Source: Alphaproteobacteria bacterium casp-alpha6 | GTDB lineage: Bacteria; Pseudomonadota; Alphaproteobacteria; Rhodobacterales; Rhodobacteraceae | Assembly: GCA_001510135.1 (NCBI GenBank) | Contig: LFER01000015.1 | Coordinates: 1-64,000, forward strand | DNA: 64,000 nucleotides | Direction of reading: 5' to 3' | Shown here: positions 10,467 to 21,438 of the stretch, piece after piece | Numbering within the stretch: position 1 is the first letter of the stretch | Layout: each line of letters begins with the position of its first letter | Translations under genes and position numbers: made by a program | The notes under the pieces: model-generated | Told to the model about the DNA's origin: nothing | Seen by the model: only the letters and a program-made list of their open reading frames with translations | The model's database searches: none

Positions 10467-10842
10467 TATGCCGGACAGCAGCAAATAAGTCAGGAACATA
10501 ACTCAAAGAAGTTCTTTCAAACCGCACCTTAGTTAAAATAACCCATCGAATTACCGGAAAAGGGCGTTTAATTTCAGAGGAAACGACTAAAGTATAAGAT
10601 GTAATGTACTTGTCTTCTGCGCATAAATGAAACTAAAATTTTATTTGGAACACTCTGACTCGCCCAACTGTTGAGAAAAGACTGTAAAAAAGGTCGTCTT
10701 ATGGTTGGCGCGTATTATTTGATAATCTCAGAGCGAAACAAAAAAGTTGGAAAAAGGGCGTCAGACGTAAAAGTGAAAATAAAAGACAACCAGCCTTACA
10801 ACTGACAAAAGTTAAATATCTTCGTATTAAAGGGAGGACCAA

Positions 10843-11328
10843 ATGACAAAAATAACAATGACCGTCAATGGCAAGTCTGCATCAGGCGATGTCGAAGGGC
10901 GGACGCTCTTGGTAGATTTTCTTAGAAATGATCTCCACCTTACAGGAACCCATGTGGGTTGTGACACGAGCCAATGTGGTGCCTGCACGGTCCATGTGAA
11001 TGGCAAAGCTGTAAAATCATGCACCATGTTTGCCGCAGATGCGGATGGCGCGGACGTTCAAACCATCGAAGGTCAGGCCAATGAAGACGGATCTTTGAAT
11101 GTCATTCAACAGGCCTTTCAGGATCATCATGGCCTTCAGTGCGGTTTCTGTACGCCCGGTATGGTTATGGCCGCTGCAGAACTGTTGAAAAACAATCCAA
11201 AACCGACAGAGGCTGACATCCGTCATCACCTTGAAGGAAATATCTGCCGCTGCACAGGATATCACAATATTGTGAAGTCCATCATGGCTGCTTCAGGTCA
11301 GGATGTGTCAGCCATCGCTGCAGAATAA
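10843..11328 (+). CDS. coxS: (2Fe-2S)-binding protein, CO dehydrogenase-like small subunit
   Basis: 161 aa; [38 protein letters not shown]. Confidence 0.93.
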   Translation: MTKITMTVNGKSASGDVEGRTLLVDFLRNDLHLTGTHVGCDTSQCGACTVHVNGKAVKSCTMFAADADGADVQTIEGQANEDGSLNVIQQAFQDHHGLQCGFCTPGMVMAAAELLKNNPKPTEADIRHHLEGNICRCTGYHNIVKSIMAASGQDVSAIAAE

Positions 11329-11370
11329 CAATAACAAAAAGCCCAGCTTTATCAGCAAGGAGAATTTATT

Positions 11371-13737
11371 ATGCCAAAAGACAGCGGTATCGGCGCATCC
11401 AGCAAGCGTCGCGAAGACATAAGATTTTTAACTGGCACTGGCCAATACACAGACGATATCAACGTTCAAGGACAGGCCTATGTTCATTTCTTGCGCTCTT
11501 CTGTGGCGCATGGAAGGATCAACAGTGTCGACACAAGCACTGCGGCAACCATGCCCGGCGTTGTGCGCATTTTTACCGGTGCGGATTTTGAGGGTGTCGG
11601 CGGGCTTCCCTGCGGATGGCAGGTGACAGACCGTCACGGCCAGCCTATGCAAGAACCTGCGCATCCCGTTTTGGCGCAAGGCAAAGTGCGTCATGTAGGG
11701 GACCCCATTGCGGCGATTGTCGCCGATAGTGCATCGCAAGCCCGTGATGCTGCAGAAGCGATTGTTGTCGATATCGAAGAGCTTTCTGCAGTGATTGATA
11801 TGAAAGAAGCAGTCAAAGACGGCGCGACCAAGGTGCACGATGATCTGACATCTAACTTGTGCTATGACTGGGGCTTTGTCGAAGAAAACAAAGGTGCCGT
11901 TGACGAAGCTTTCGCAAATGCGGCGCATGTCACGACACTAGAACTTGTCAATCAGCGCTTGGTCGCCAACCCGATGGAACCAAGGGTGGCAATCGGTGAA
12001 TACAATCGCGCCAATGATGAAAGTACGCTTTATACAACTTCGCAGAACCCTCACGTGATCCGTCTTTTGATGGGAGCCTTCGTGCTGGGAATTCCAGAGC
12101 ACAAACTTCGCGTCGTTGCACCAGATGTTGGCGGTGGATTTGGAACAAAGATTTTCCACTACGCAGAAGAAGCGTTCTGTACGTTTGCTGCGCGCCAAAT
12201 CAATCGTGCGGTCAAATGGACTTCTTCACGCTCAGAATCCTTCATGTCTGATGCGCAAGGCCGTGACCATGTCACGAAAATTGAACTGGCGCTGGATGCC
12301 GACAATAATTTTATGGCGATCAGAACAGACACACTGGCGAATATGGGTGCGTATCTTAGCACCTTTGCCCCATCTGTTCCAACTTGGCTGCACGGAACCT
12401 TGATGGCGGGGAACTATAAAACGCCGCTTATCTATGTGAATGTTAAGGCTGTGTTTACCAACACCGTTGCCGTTGATGCCTATCGTGGTGCCGGCCGACC
12501 AGAGGCGACTTTTCAGTTGGAGCGCCTGATCGACAAGGCGGCACGGGAACTGGGTGTTGATCCCATTGCGTTGCGCCGTCAGAACTTTATCACACAGTTC
12601 CCATATGCAACGCCAGTTGCCGTTGAATATGACACTGGAAACTATGTCGCAACGATGGATAAACTGGAACAGATCGGTGATCTTGCAGGTTTTGAAGCAC
12701 GCCGTAAAAAATCCGAAGCGAATGGCAAGCTACGCGGTTTGGGCATAAATTGTTATATTGAAGCCTGCGGCATTGCCCCTTCTGCGCTTGTTGGTCAATT
12801 GGGTGCCCGTGCTGGTCTTTATGACGCGGCGACCGTTCGCGTGAATGCGACAGGAACAATCAGCGTGATGGTTGGCGCACATAGCCATGGACAGGGGCAT
12901 GAAACGGCATTCCCTCAAGTGGTGGCGGAAATGCTTGGCATTGACGAAAACATGATCGACATTGTGCACGGCGACAGCTCCAAAATACCGTTTGGGATGG
13001 GCACTTACGGATCCCGTTCGATTGCGGTTTGCGGATCAGCCATGGTTCGGGCCACCGAAAAAATCATCAATAAGGCCAAGAAAATCGCCTCTCACCTTCT
13101 GGAAGCATCAGAAGCAGACATTGAATTGAAAGATGGTCAATTTAGTGTGGTGGGGACCGATAAATCCTGCGCTTGGGGCGATGTGACACTGGCGGCCTAT
13201 GTGCCTCATAACTATCCGCTGGAAGAGATTGAGCCCGGGCTGGAAGAAACAGCCTTTTATGATCCTTCAAACTTCACCTATCCTGCTGGAGCATATGCCT
13301 GCGAAGTCGAAGTTGACACTGCAACAGGCAAGGTGACGATTGAAAGGTTCTCAGCTGCGGATGATTTTGGAAATGTCATCAACCCGATGATCGTGTCTGG
13401 ACAGGTCCACGGTGGGATAGGCCAGGGAATTGGTCAGGCGCTGTTGGAGAACACCGTTTACGATGAAAACGGGCAACTTCTTAGCGGATCGTATATGGAT
13501 TATGCGATGCCACGTGCGTCAGACGTACCATTCTTTACTGTCGATCATTCCTGCCAAACGCCCTGCACCCATAACCCACTAGGTGTTAAGGGCTGCGGAG
13601 AAGCGGGGGCTATCGGTACACCGCCAGCCGTCGTTAACGCGGTGATTGATGCGCTGCATTCGGGTGGTCACACCCACGTCACCCATATTGATATGCCGGT
13701 ATCCCCGTCACGGGTCTGGTCTGCAATCAACGGTTAA
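11371..13737 (+). CDS. coxL: xanthine dehydrogenase family molybdopterin-binding subunit, form II CODH-like large subunit
   Basis: 788 aa; active-site motif AYRGAGRPEA (form II type) rather than AYxCSFR (form I). Confidence 0.92.
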   Translation: MPKDSGIGASSKRREDIRFLTGTGQYTDDINVQGQAYVHFLRSSVAHGRINSVDTSTAATMPGVVRIFTGADFEGVGGLPCGWQVTDRHGQPMQEPAHPVLAQGKVRHVGDPIAAIVADSASQARDAAEAIVVDIEELSAVIDMKEAVKDGATKVHDDLTSNLCYDWGFVEENKGAVDEAFANAAHVTTLELVNQRLVANPMEPRVAIGEYNRANDESTLYTTSQNPHVIRLLMGAFVLGIPEHKLRVVAPDVGGGFGTKIFHYAEEAFCTFAARQINRAVKWTSSRSESFMSDAQGRDHVTKIELALDADNNFMAIRTDTLANMGAYLSTFAPSVPTWLHGTLMAGNYKTPLIYVNVKAVFTNTVAVDAYRGAGRPEATFQLERLIDKAARELGVDPIALRRQNFITQFPYATPVAVEYDTGNYVATMDKLEQIGDLAGFEARRKKSEANGKLRGLGINCYIEACGIAPSALVGQLGARAGLYDAATVRVNATGTISVMVGAHSHGQGHETAFPQVVAEMLGIDENMIDIVHGDSSKIPFGMGTYGSRSIAVCGSAMVRATEKIINKAKKIASHLLEASEADIELKDGQFSVVGTDKSCAWGDVTLAAYVPHNYPLEEIEPGLEETAFYDPSNFTYPAGAYACEVEVDTATGKVTIERFSAADDFGNVINPMIVSGQVHGGIGQGIGQALLENTVYDENGQLLSGSYMDYAMPRASDVPFFTVDHSCQTPCTHNPLGVKGCGEAGAIGTPPAVVNAVIDALHSGGHTHVTHIDMPVSPSRVWSAING

Positions 13738-13751
13738 TCGGAGGAGAAACC

Positions 13752-14534
13752 ATGTATAATTTTGAATTCGTAAAGCCTTCGAGTGTCGCAGACGCTGTTT
13801 CAGCGCTAAGTGCTGAAGGCGCGCAAGCGCTGGGGGGTGGTCAGACGCTTATCCCTACAATGAAGCAACGTCTTGCATCCCCGGATACGCTTGTGAGTTT
13901 GTCTGATATTGCAGAAATGCAGGGTGTGAGCAGCGCGGGTGGCAGCGTGACCATTGGGGGCGCAACAACACATGCAGATGTGGCGGCGGCGAATGCCTTT
14001 GCAGGTCTGACAACCCTTGCCGGCAATATCGGCGACCCGGCGGTACGCAATCGGGGGACAATTGGTGGATCATTAGCAAACAATGATCCCGCAGCCTGCT
14101 ATCCCGCAGCGGCACTGGCCACGGGTGCGACAATCACCACAAATGCACGTGATATCGCGGCGGATGATTATTTTCAGGGCATGTTCACCACTGCTTTGGA
14201 AGACGGCGAAATCATTACGTCTGTGACGATGCCTGTTCCAGAGGCCTCAAACTATCAAAAGTTTGAACAGCCTGCATCGCGTTTTGCATTGGTTGGCGTA
14301 TTTGTTGCCAAATATGCAGATGGTGTCCGTGTTGCGGTAACGGGTGCATCAGAAAACGGTGTGTTCCGTTGGAGCGAAGCCGAGGCAGCGCTGAACGGTA
14401 ATTTTTCAGCCGATGCAATCGCTGATCTGAGCATTGATGCCTCTGGCATGATCGAAGATCTGCATGGCAGCAAAGCTTACCGTGCAAACCTTGTTAAAGT
14501 TCTGACAGACCGGGCCGTCAGCGCAGCAAGCTAA
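13752..14534 (+). CDS. coxM: FAD-binding CO dehydrogenase-like medium subunit
   Basis: 260 aa; LGGGQTLIPTMKQRLASP, NRGTIGGSLANNDPAACYPAA. Confidence 0.93.
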   Translation: MYNFEFVKPSSVADAVSALSAEGAQALGGGQTLIPTMKQRLASPDTLVSLSDIAEMQGVSSAGGSVTIGGATTHADVAAANAFAGLTTLAGNIGDPAVRNRGTIGGSLANNDPAACYPAAALATGATITTNARDIAADDYFQGMFTTALEDGEIITSVTMPVPEASNYQKFEQPASRFALVGVFVAKYADGVRVAVTGASENGVFRWSEAEAALNGNFSADAIADLSIDASGMIEDLHGSKAYRANLVKVLTDRAVSAAS

Positions 14535-14552
14535 TAAACATACGAAACCTTA

Positions 14553-14580
14553 AAAAACCCCGCCACAGAGCGGGGTTTTT
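14553..14580 (+). terminator. Rho-independent terminator
   Basis: AAAAACCCCG-CCACAGAG-CGGGGTTTTT directly after coxM. Confidence 0.88.
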
Positions 14581-14665
14581 CTATTTTTGATATAGGGCGG
14601 GGCATTGTAAGCCAGAGATGCAATAGATATAGAGCGGTAATTTCAAAAATTGGGAGTACCGCGCA

Positions 14666-15493
14666 ATGTCCAATAGTCAATTAGAATCCGCGATCGAAGC
14701 CGCTTGGGACGCCAAAGATCAAATCAGCCCACAAACGACCGGCGAACAACGCGAAGCCATTGAAGATACTCTAAACGCATTGGACAGTGGAAAGTTGCGG
14801 GTTGCCGAACGTCAGGACGATGGTCATTGGCATGTCAATCAATGGGCAAAGAAAGCTGTGCTTCTGGGATTTCGGATCAAAGACATGGAAATTCAGGATG
14901 GTGGCCCCCAAGGATCCGGTTGGTGGGACAAAGTTGACAGTAAATTCAAAGGCTGGGGTGATAATCAATGGCGAGCGGCGGGATTTCGTGCTGTTCCAAA
15001 TTGTATTGTGCGAAAATCCGCATTTATCGCGCCCGGTGTGGTGTTGATGCCATCTTTTGTGAATCTTGGCGCCTATGTAGACGAGGGAACAATGGTTGAC
15101 ACTTGGGCCACGGTCGGAAGCTGTGCCCAGATTGGCAGAAATGTGCATCTTTCTGGAGGTGTTGGCATTGGTGGCGTTCTTGAACCCATGCAAGCCGGGC
15201 CAACCATTATCGAAGACAACTGTTTCATCGGGGCGCGTTCCGAAGTTGTTGAAGGCTGCATTGTGCGCGAAGGATCAGTGCTTGGCATGGGCGTTTACAT
15301 CGGTCAGTCCACAAAAATTGTTGATCGCGAAACCGGCGATGTGATGTATGGCGAAGTTCCCCCATATTCCGTCGTGGTATCTGGAAGCATGCCGTCCAAG
15401 AATGGTATTAACCTTTATTGTGCTGTTATCGTGAAGCGTGTGGATGAAAAAACGCGCAGTAAAACCGGAATAAACGAATTGTTGCGGGATTAA
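14666..15493 (+). CDS. dapD: 2,3,4,5-tetrahydropyridine-2,6-dicarboxylate N-succinyltransferase
   Basis: 275 aa; left-handed beta-helix hexapeptides; [32 protein letters not shown]. Confidence 0.97.
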   Translation: MSNSQLESAIEAAWDAKDQISPQTTGEQREAIEDTLNALDSGKLRVAERQDDGHWHVNQWAKKAVLLGFRIKDMEIQDGGPQGSGWWDKVDSKFKGWGDNQWRAAGFRAVPNCIVRKSAFIAPGVVLMPSFVNLGAYVDEGTMVDTWATVGSCAQIGRNVHLSGGVGIGGVLEPMQAGPTIIEDNCFIGARSEVVEGCIVREGSVLGMGVYIGQSTKIVDRETGDVMYGEVPPYSVVVSGSMPSKNGINLYCAVIVKRVDEKTRSKTGINELLRD

Positions 15494-15568
15494 TTCAGAT
15501 TTTTCGTAATATACCGACGGAAACAGATGGGCCCCGCGTTTAATGATTTCTTAGTAAGGGAGAATATC

Positions 15569-16330
15569 ATGAAATTTCGCGTTTTAATCATCTCAGGCGT
15601 CTGTGCATTGATATCATTTACTGCGCAGGCGCATGAAAATGAGGTATCGATCGCAGTCAAGGGAAACGAACGGTGCATTACATCAAACGGCTCTCCGACC
15701 CACGATATCGGAGAGTTCCCCAATTCTGGAAATCCGAACAGTTTTCGAAAACAAAAGGTCAGCGTCTGTATGGATGCAAGCCCTAAAAAAACTGGAACTG
15801 TGAATAGGCGGGCCAATGGGTCAGGTATTTCTATCACAGGGATAATATTCCGGCCCGGTACAGCTGACTGGTATGATGCGTCAACAAAACGTGGATTCAG
15901 TTGGGATCAATCAAGCGGCTGGAACCTAGAAGGCATGGGTCCTGGAAATAAACTGGGAATGGATCAGGAAAATGCCCATGTGGACAACCGCGGGCTTTAT
16001 CATTACCACGCCGTTTCACCTTCTTTGGCGGAGGATTTAAACGGAAGCCTGATTGGCTATGCTGCTGATGGATTTGAGATACACTATATCGGTGGACAAG
16101 CGGTTTCATCATGGAAACTGAAATCCGGAACGCGACCCACAGCACCTTACGGAACATATGACGGAACTTACAACGAAGATTATGAATATGTAGCCGGTTC
16201 TGGAAATCTTGATGAATGTAATGGCGCAATGTCAAATGGGGCCTATTATTATTTTGCAACAGAGACATATCCGTTCTTCCCACGGTGTTTTCTGGGAACG
16301 GTAAGCGATGACTTTTTAGGTCGTCCTTGA
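15569..16330 (+). CDS. YHYH domain-containing secreted protein
   Basis: Signal peptide MKFRVLIISGVCALISFTAQA; DNRGLYHYHAVSP motif. Confidence 0.8.
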   Translation: MKFRVLIISGVCALISFTAQAHENEVSIAVKGNERCITSNGSPTHDIGEFPNSGNPNSFRKQKVSVCMDASPKKTGTVNRRANGSGISITGIIFRPGTADWYDASTKRGFSWDQSSGWNLEGMGPGNKLGMDQENAHVDNRGLYHYHAVSPSLAEDLNGSLIGYAADGFEIHYIGGQAVSSWKLKSGTRPTAPYGTYDGTYNEDYEYVAGSGNLDECNGAMSNGAYYYFATETYPFFPRCFLGTVSDDFLGRP

Positions 16331-16394
16331 TTTATGGAAATATCTGCGCCCATTTAAGATGGACGCGTTATGTCAGAAAGGATGCGTTCCACGC

Positions 16395-16745
16395 ATGACA
16401 AAGAAGGTAAAACAACCAAAACACGAAGATGTGTTTACCCTTTTGGTTCAAGTGGGGCGCGCCAAGAATGACGGCCTTCCACCGACGAGCACTGGTGCCG
16501 GAATTTTATGCTATACTGCAGCCCAAACCGAAGATGAAGCAGTTCGTGAAACAGTCAGACTACTTAAGCAGGCCGATATGAACCCGTTGGATGTCACTGG
16601 TTACGGAACGATTGAGGAACGGGAATCCGATGGGCAGCTTTTGTCGGATGAAGAGAAGGATTTGATGGCGCAGGCAAAGGCAGAAAACTCTGTAATAATC
16701 GCGCAAATTACCCCATTTTTTGAAAATACTCTGGAAAATTCATGA
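16395..16745 (+). CDS. hypothetical protein
   Basis: ORF with downstream coupling (overlaps next CDS by 4 nt); MTKKVKQPKHEDVFTLLVQVGRAKNDGLPP. Confidence 0.7.
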   Translation: MTKKVKQPKHEDVFTLLVQVGRAKNDGLPPTSTGAGILCYTAAQTEDEAVRETVRLLKQADMNPLDVTGYGTIEERESDGQLLSDEEKDLMAQAKAENSVIIAQITPFFENTLENS

Positions 16746-17383
16746 AAACCGTATTTCTCGATCTTGACGGAACCTTGACTGACGCGGGACCGGGAATCTT
16801 AAATTCTGTTTCCTATGCCTTGGAAAAAATGGGATATGCTCCTTTTGAGGGGGACGGTTTTTGGATGGTCGGCCCTCCTTTGTGGGACAGTTTTCGCAGG
16901 CTTGGGGTTCCCGAGGACCGACTGGATGAGGCTGTGCAGCATTATCGTGATCGATATGCAGATGTGGGATGGTCAGAAAACAATCTTTACAAAGGTATTT
17001 TGACAGAACTCAGCACATTGAAATCCCAAGATTATCAGCTTTGCATCGCAACCTCAAAGCACAATACCTATGCTCGCAAAATCACCAAACATTTTGGAAT
17101 TGCTGACTTTATGGATTATGAATTTGGTTCAGAAAGTGATGGAACGCACGCGGATAAAACATCCCTCATCCGCTTTGGCATGGCCCAATCAAAGGCAAAG
17201 GCTGAACAGAGCATCATGGTGGGCGATCGTCATTACGATATCATAGGGGCGCAAAACAATGGTCTTCGCTCTGTCGGGGTGACCTATGGGTACGGTGGGC
17301 AGCAAGAGCTTGAAAAAGCAGGCGCAACCAAGATAATTTCAAGGCCAACTGATCTCGCCAATGCTGTTAAAGCGCTTTTATGA
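16742..17383 (+). CDS. HAD family hydrolase (phosphoglycolate phosphatase-like)
   Basis: 213 aa; VFLDLDGTLTDAGPGI; MVGDRHYDIIGA. Confidence 0.88.
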   Translation: MKTVFLDLDGTLTDAGPGILNSVSYALEKMGYAPFEGDGFWMVGPPLWDSFRRLGVPEDRLDEAVQHYRDRYADVGWSENNLYKGILTELSTLKSQDYQLCIATSKHNTYARKITKHFGIADFMDYEFGSESDGTHADKTSLIRFGMAQSKAKAEQSIMVGDRHYDIIGAQNNGLRSVGVTYGYGGQQELEKAGATKIISRPTDLANAVKALL

Positions 17384-17398
17384 TAAAGGATCATCTCC

Positions 17399-18544
17399 AT
17401 GCCGCCCATCGATCCGGTTGATCTTACTGCACAATTGATCCGCTGCCCCTCCGTTACCCCAAAAGAGGCAGGTGCACTCACGCTTTTGCAAGGCCTGTTG
17501 GAGCAGAATGGATTTAAATGCACGCGCATTCCCCGGGGCACCGTGGATAACCTCTTTGCAAGATGGGGTGAGGGCCGCAATGGGGCGAGCTTTGGTTTTA
17601 ACGGACATACGGATGTTGTTCCGATCGGAGATCTATCCGCATGGAGCGTCGATCCCTTTGGGGCGGAGCAAAAAGACGGTTTTATGTATGGTCGCGGGGC
17701 CGTAGATATGAAGTCAGGCGTTGCCGCCTTTGTCGCGGCAGCAATAGATTTTGCAAAAGACACGCCGCCTGATGGGTCCATCGTGATTGCGATCACAGGT
17801 GATGAAGAGGGCGACGCCGTTGATGGGACCACTGCGATTTTTGATTGGATGGCGCAAAACAATGAAAAAATTGATCATTGCATCGTTGGGGAGCCCACCT
17901 GCCCAGAGACATTTGGCGATATGATGAAAATAGGCCGGCGCGGATCACTCAGTGCCTTTTTCACAGCCAAAGGGATACAGGGCCATTCTGCTTATCCTCA
18001 TCGGGCGAAAAACCCACTTCCTGCTTTGGTCCGTTTAATGGACGTTTTTGCCAATCACGAATTGGATCAGGGGAGCGACCATTTTGGCCCCTCAAACCTT
18101 GCCATCACCACCATAGATACGGGCAACCCGGCCAACAATGTGATCCCAGCGCAGGCCAAAGCGACGATAAATATTCGATTTAACGATACACACACTGGTC
18201 AAAGCCTTAGCAGCTGGATCAAAGAACAAACGGATGTCATTTCTCGCGAAACCGGAATTGAGATCGGTGTTGAGATTAAAATCTCCGGCGAAAGCTTTGT
18301 GACCCCGCCAGGGCGTCTGTCTGACCTTGTGTCAAAGGTAGTGCAGGCTGAAACCGGTAAATTGCCAGAACTTTCAACAACCGGCGGAACGTCAGATGCC
18401 AGATTTGTCAAAGATCATTGCCCAGTCGTTGAATTTGGTTTGGTTGGAAAAACAATGCATGCGGTTGATGAACGCGTTGAGGTTGCACAAATACACCGGC
18501 TGAAATCGGTCTATACCCGTATCTTGCAAGACTACTTTGCTTAA
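17399..18544 (+). CDS. dapE: succinyl-diaminopimelate desuccinylase
   Basis: 381 aa; [45 protein letters not shown]. Confidence 0.95.
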   Translation: MPPIDPVDLTAQLIRCPSVTPKEAGALTLLQGLLEQNGFKCTRIPRGTVDNLFARWGEGRNGASFGFNGHTDVVPIGDLSAWSVDPFGAEQKDGFMYGRGAVDMKSGVAAFVAAAIDFAKDTPPDGSIVIAITGDEEGDAVDGTTAIFDWMAQNNEKIDHCIVGEPTCPETFGDMMKIGRRGSLSAFFTAKGIQGHSAYPHRAKNPLPALVRLMDVFANHELDQGSDHFGPSNLAITTIDTGNPANNVIPAQAKATINIRFNDTHTGQSLSSWIKEQTDVISRETGIEIGVEIKISGESFVTPPGRLSDLVSKVVQAETGKLPELSTTGGTSDARFVKDHCPVVEFGLVGKTMHAVDERVEVAQIHRLKSVYTRILQDYFA

Positions 18545-19169
18545 TCCCTACGTGAAAAACCAACTCATTATCATGCTAAAAGAACCGCGCGCCGGACGGG
18601 TGAAAACCCGACTTGGAAAAGACATTGGGATGGTCCCTGCCGCTTGGTGGTTTCGGCATCAAAGCCGGCGCCTTCTTCGGGAACTTGAAGATCCGCGTTG
18701 GACCATCACCTTGGCGATCTCTCCAGATAAGGCTGCTTTTGGAAAACGTATCTGGCCCGCAGAGTTAACGCGGATCCCGCAGGGGCAGGGCGACCTTGGC
18801 CAAAGGATGCGACGTCAATTCGTGAACGCCCCTCGCGGCCCAGTATGTATCATCGGCGCGGATGTTCCCGATATTTCAAAGACTCACGTACAAACCGCCT
18901 TCAAGACACTTGCGTCCCATGACTGGGTTTTTGGTCCGGCGGCGGATGGAGGGTATTGGTTGATTGGAGCAAAACGCATATCGGCGCTTGCACCGCGCGT
19001 TTTTCAAAATGTGCGTTGGTCTACAAGACACGCTCTGGCAGATACGATCAAAACTTTGCCAGATGCGCGAATTGCATTGATCGATACCCTGCGCGATGTT
19101 GATACATTAAGCGATTTGAAGAAATTTAATCGCCACCGCCACATCCCGAAGGGTCATGACGCCTCTTAA
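18537..19169 (+). CDS. DUF2064 / TIGR04282-type glycosyltransferase-like protein
   Basis: [19 protein letters not shown]...IIGADVPDI...[12 protein letters not shown]. Confidence 0.83.
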   Translation: MLNPYVKNQLIIMLKEPRAGRVKTRLGKDIGMVPAAWWFRHQSRRLLRELEDPRWTITLAISPDKAAFGKRIWPAELTRIPQGQGDLGQRMRRQFVNAPRGPVCIIGADVPDISKTHVQTAFKTLASHDWVFGPAADGGYWLIGAKRISALAPRVFQNVRWSTRHALADTIKTLPDARIALIDTLRDVDTLSDLKKFNRHRHIPKGHDAS

Positions 19170-19190
19170 TTTCCGTGCTACAGGGATCCT

Positions 19191-21437
19191 ATGACAAAAT
19201 TACCGCTCCGCGCTGAGATACTGGACTGGATTGCGCAGCATCCAACCCAAACCGCGAAAAGAGATTTGGCCAGAGCCTTTGGATTAAAAGGTGACGCGCG
19301 TATAGAGCTTAAGAGACTGCTCAAATCGCTCGAAGATGAAGGCGTGCTTCAAAAGGACAAGAAATCGTATCGAAATCCGGATCTCCTCCCTCCGGTGAGT
19401 ATGTTGCGCATTACCCGCCAGTCTTCTGATGGGGATCTATTTGCGGGCGCTGTTGAATGGAAAGGTGACTCTGCGGAACCTGAAATCCTTATGGTGCTGC
19501 GCCCAAATGATCCGACTTTGGGTGTCGGTGACCGGCTTCTTGCGCGGGTTGAGCTCACTCACGCTGAAAAAAACCAATACGAAGGACGCGTCATTCGTAA
19601 ATTGGGCAGCGCGGCAGCGCGCATTGTTGGCATTTTTCGCCGCGGCCCAGAGGGCGCACGCATTGTTCCAATTGAACGCAATGGTAAAGAATGGAGCGTC
19701 CAAGACGCCGACACGCATGGGGCCAAAGACGGCGAGCTGGTCGAAGCCGAACGCAAAGGACCATCGCGAACCATGGGATTGCCCAAAGCCCGTATAATTA
19801 CCCGACTTGGCGACCCATCGGCGCCAAAATCTATCTCTTTGATTGCGCTTCATCAGCATAATATACCTGACGAATTTCCGCCTGATGTATTGTTGGAGGC
19901 CGGAAAAAACTGGTCGATTGTTCTGGAGGGAAGAGAGGACCTTCGTTCCCTTCCTTTGATCACCATTGATCCCGCCGATGCGCGTGATCATGATGATGCC
20001 TGTTATGCAATTGCAGACGATGACCCTGAAAATTCTGGCGGGTATATCATCTGGGTCGCGATTGCGGATGTTGCCCATTATGTGAAATCTGGAACTGAAC
20101 TTGATAAAGAGGCTCTAAATAGGGGGAATTCGACCTATTTTCCTGATCGTGTGTCTCCAATGCTTCCTGAAAGTCTTTCTGGTGACCTATGCAGTTTGCA
20201 TGAAGGGGTTGATCGATATTGTGTTGCTGTTCGGATGAAGATCACGCCAGATGGTGAAAAACTATCCCATAGTTTCCATCGGGGATTGATGCGTTCCGCA
20301 GCCTCGCTGTCCTATGAACAGGTTCAATCGGCCTATGACGGGCAACCCAATGATGTGCCGGATGGACTTTTGGAAAATGTTATAAAACCGATTTATGCCG
20401 CCTATCATGCGCTTTCGGCGGCGCGGGACAAAAGACAGCCGCTTGCGCTTGATTTGCCGGAACGCCAGATCGAATTGGATGAAACGGGCCAAGTCGCTGC
20501 TGTCAAATTCAAAGATCGAATGGAATCAAACCGTTTGATCGAAGAATTTATGGTGCTGGCCAACGTTGCTGCTGCGGAAACTCTGATCGCTAAAAAGACA
20601 CCGCTCTTATTTCGTGTTCATGAAGAGCCCGCCAAAGAAAAGCTCGACGCGCTGCGCGAAACAGCACAATCGTCTGGTTTGAACTTGGCAAAGGGACAAG
20701 TTTTGAAAACTGCGCATATCAATGCGTTGCTTAATATGGCGCGGGATAGTGACCATTCGGAACTGATCAATATGTCCACTTTACGAGCTATGACGCAAGC
20801 CTATTACAGTCCGGATAACATCGGGCATTTTGGTTTGGCGCTTCGGTCTTATGCGCATTTTACCTCTCCTATCCGGCGATATGCCGACCTTATTGTCCAT
20901 CGCGGGCTTATCAGCGCGCACGGCTGGGGTGAGGATGGTTTGACTGATGCGGATTTGGACAATTTAAACCAAACAGCAGAACGCATTTCCAATACCGAAC
21001 GCCGATCGATGGCTGCAGAGCGCGACACAGTGGATCGCTATCTTGCTGCCTATCTGTCAGAACGAAAAGGAATTGAATTCACAGGCCGCATCAGCGGTGT
21101 TGTGAAATTTGGTGTCTTTGTCCGCTTGGATGAAACAGGTGCAGAGGGCCTTGTCCCTGTTCGCAGTATTTCGCGCGAATTTTTCCATTATGACAAATCG
21201 GTCAATACGCTAATGGGGTCTGAATCCGGATTTGTTTTGACACTTGGCCAGCGGGTTCTTGTGCGTCTGGCAGAGACTGCAGCAGAGTCGGGTGGGATCA
21301 CATTTGATCTGTTGGAGGTTGAAGGAGGCACCCTTCCTTCTGCCGTTGGATCCCGCCGCATGAATAGAAAACCCAAACGTGGAAAACCTAAAACAGGGCG
21401 CGTTAAAGTCAGTCGAAATCGTAAGAAAAGACACTGA
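19191..21437 (+). CDS. rnr: ribonuclease R
   Basis: 748 aa; ITIDPADARDHDDACYA; YAHFTSPIRRYADLIVHR; C-terminal S1 domain. Confidence 0.96.
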   Translation: MTKLPLRAEILDWIAQHPTQTAKRDLARAFGLKGDARIELKRLLKSLEDEGVLQKDKKSYRNPDLLPPVSMLRITRQSSDGDLFAGAVEWKGDSAEPEILMVLRPNDPTLGVGDRLLARVELTHAEKNQYEGRVIRKLGSAAARIVGIFRRGPEGARIVPIERNGKEWSVQDADTHGAKDGELVEAERKGPSRTMGLPKARIITRLGDPSAPKSISLIALHQHNIPDEFPPDVLLEAGKNWSIVLEGREDLRSLPLITIDPADARDHDDACYAIADDDPENSGGYIIWVAIADVAHYVKSGTELDKEALNRGNSTYFPDRVSPMLPESLSGDLCSLHEGVDRYCVAVRMKITPDGEKLSHSFHRGLMRSAASLSYEQVQSAYDGQPNDVPDGLLENVIKPIYAAYHALSAARDKRQPLALDLPERQIELDETGQVAAVKFKDRMESNRLIEEFMVLANVAAAETLIAKKTPLLFRVHEEPAKEKLDALRETAQSSGLNLAKGQVLKTAHINALLNMARDSDHSELINMSTLRAMTQAYYSPDNIGHFGLALRSYAHFTSPIRRYADLIVHRGLISAHGWGEDGLTDADLDNLNQTAERISNTERRSMAAERDTVDRYLAAYLSERKGIEFTGRISGVVKFGVFVRLDETGAEGLVPVRSISREFFHYDKSVNTLMGSESGFVLTLGQRVLVRLAETAAESGGITFDLLEVEGGTLPSAVGSRRMNRKPKRGKPKTGRVKVSRNRKKRH

Positions 21438-21438
21438 A

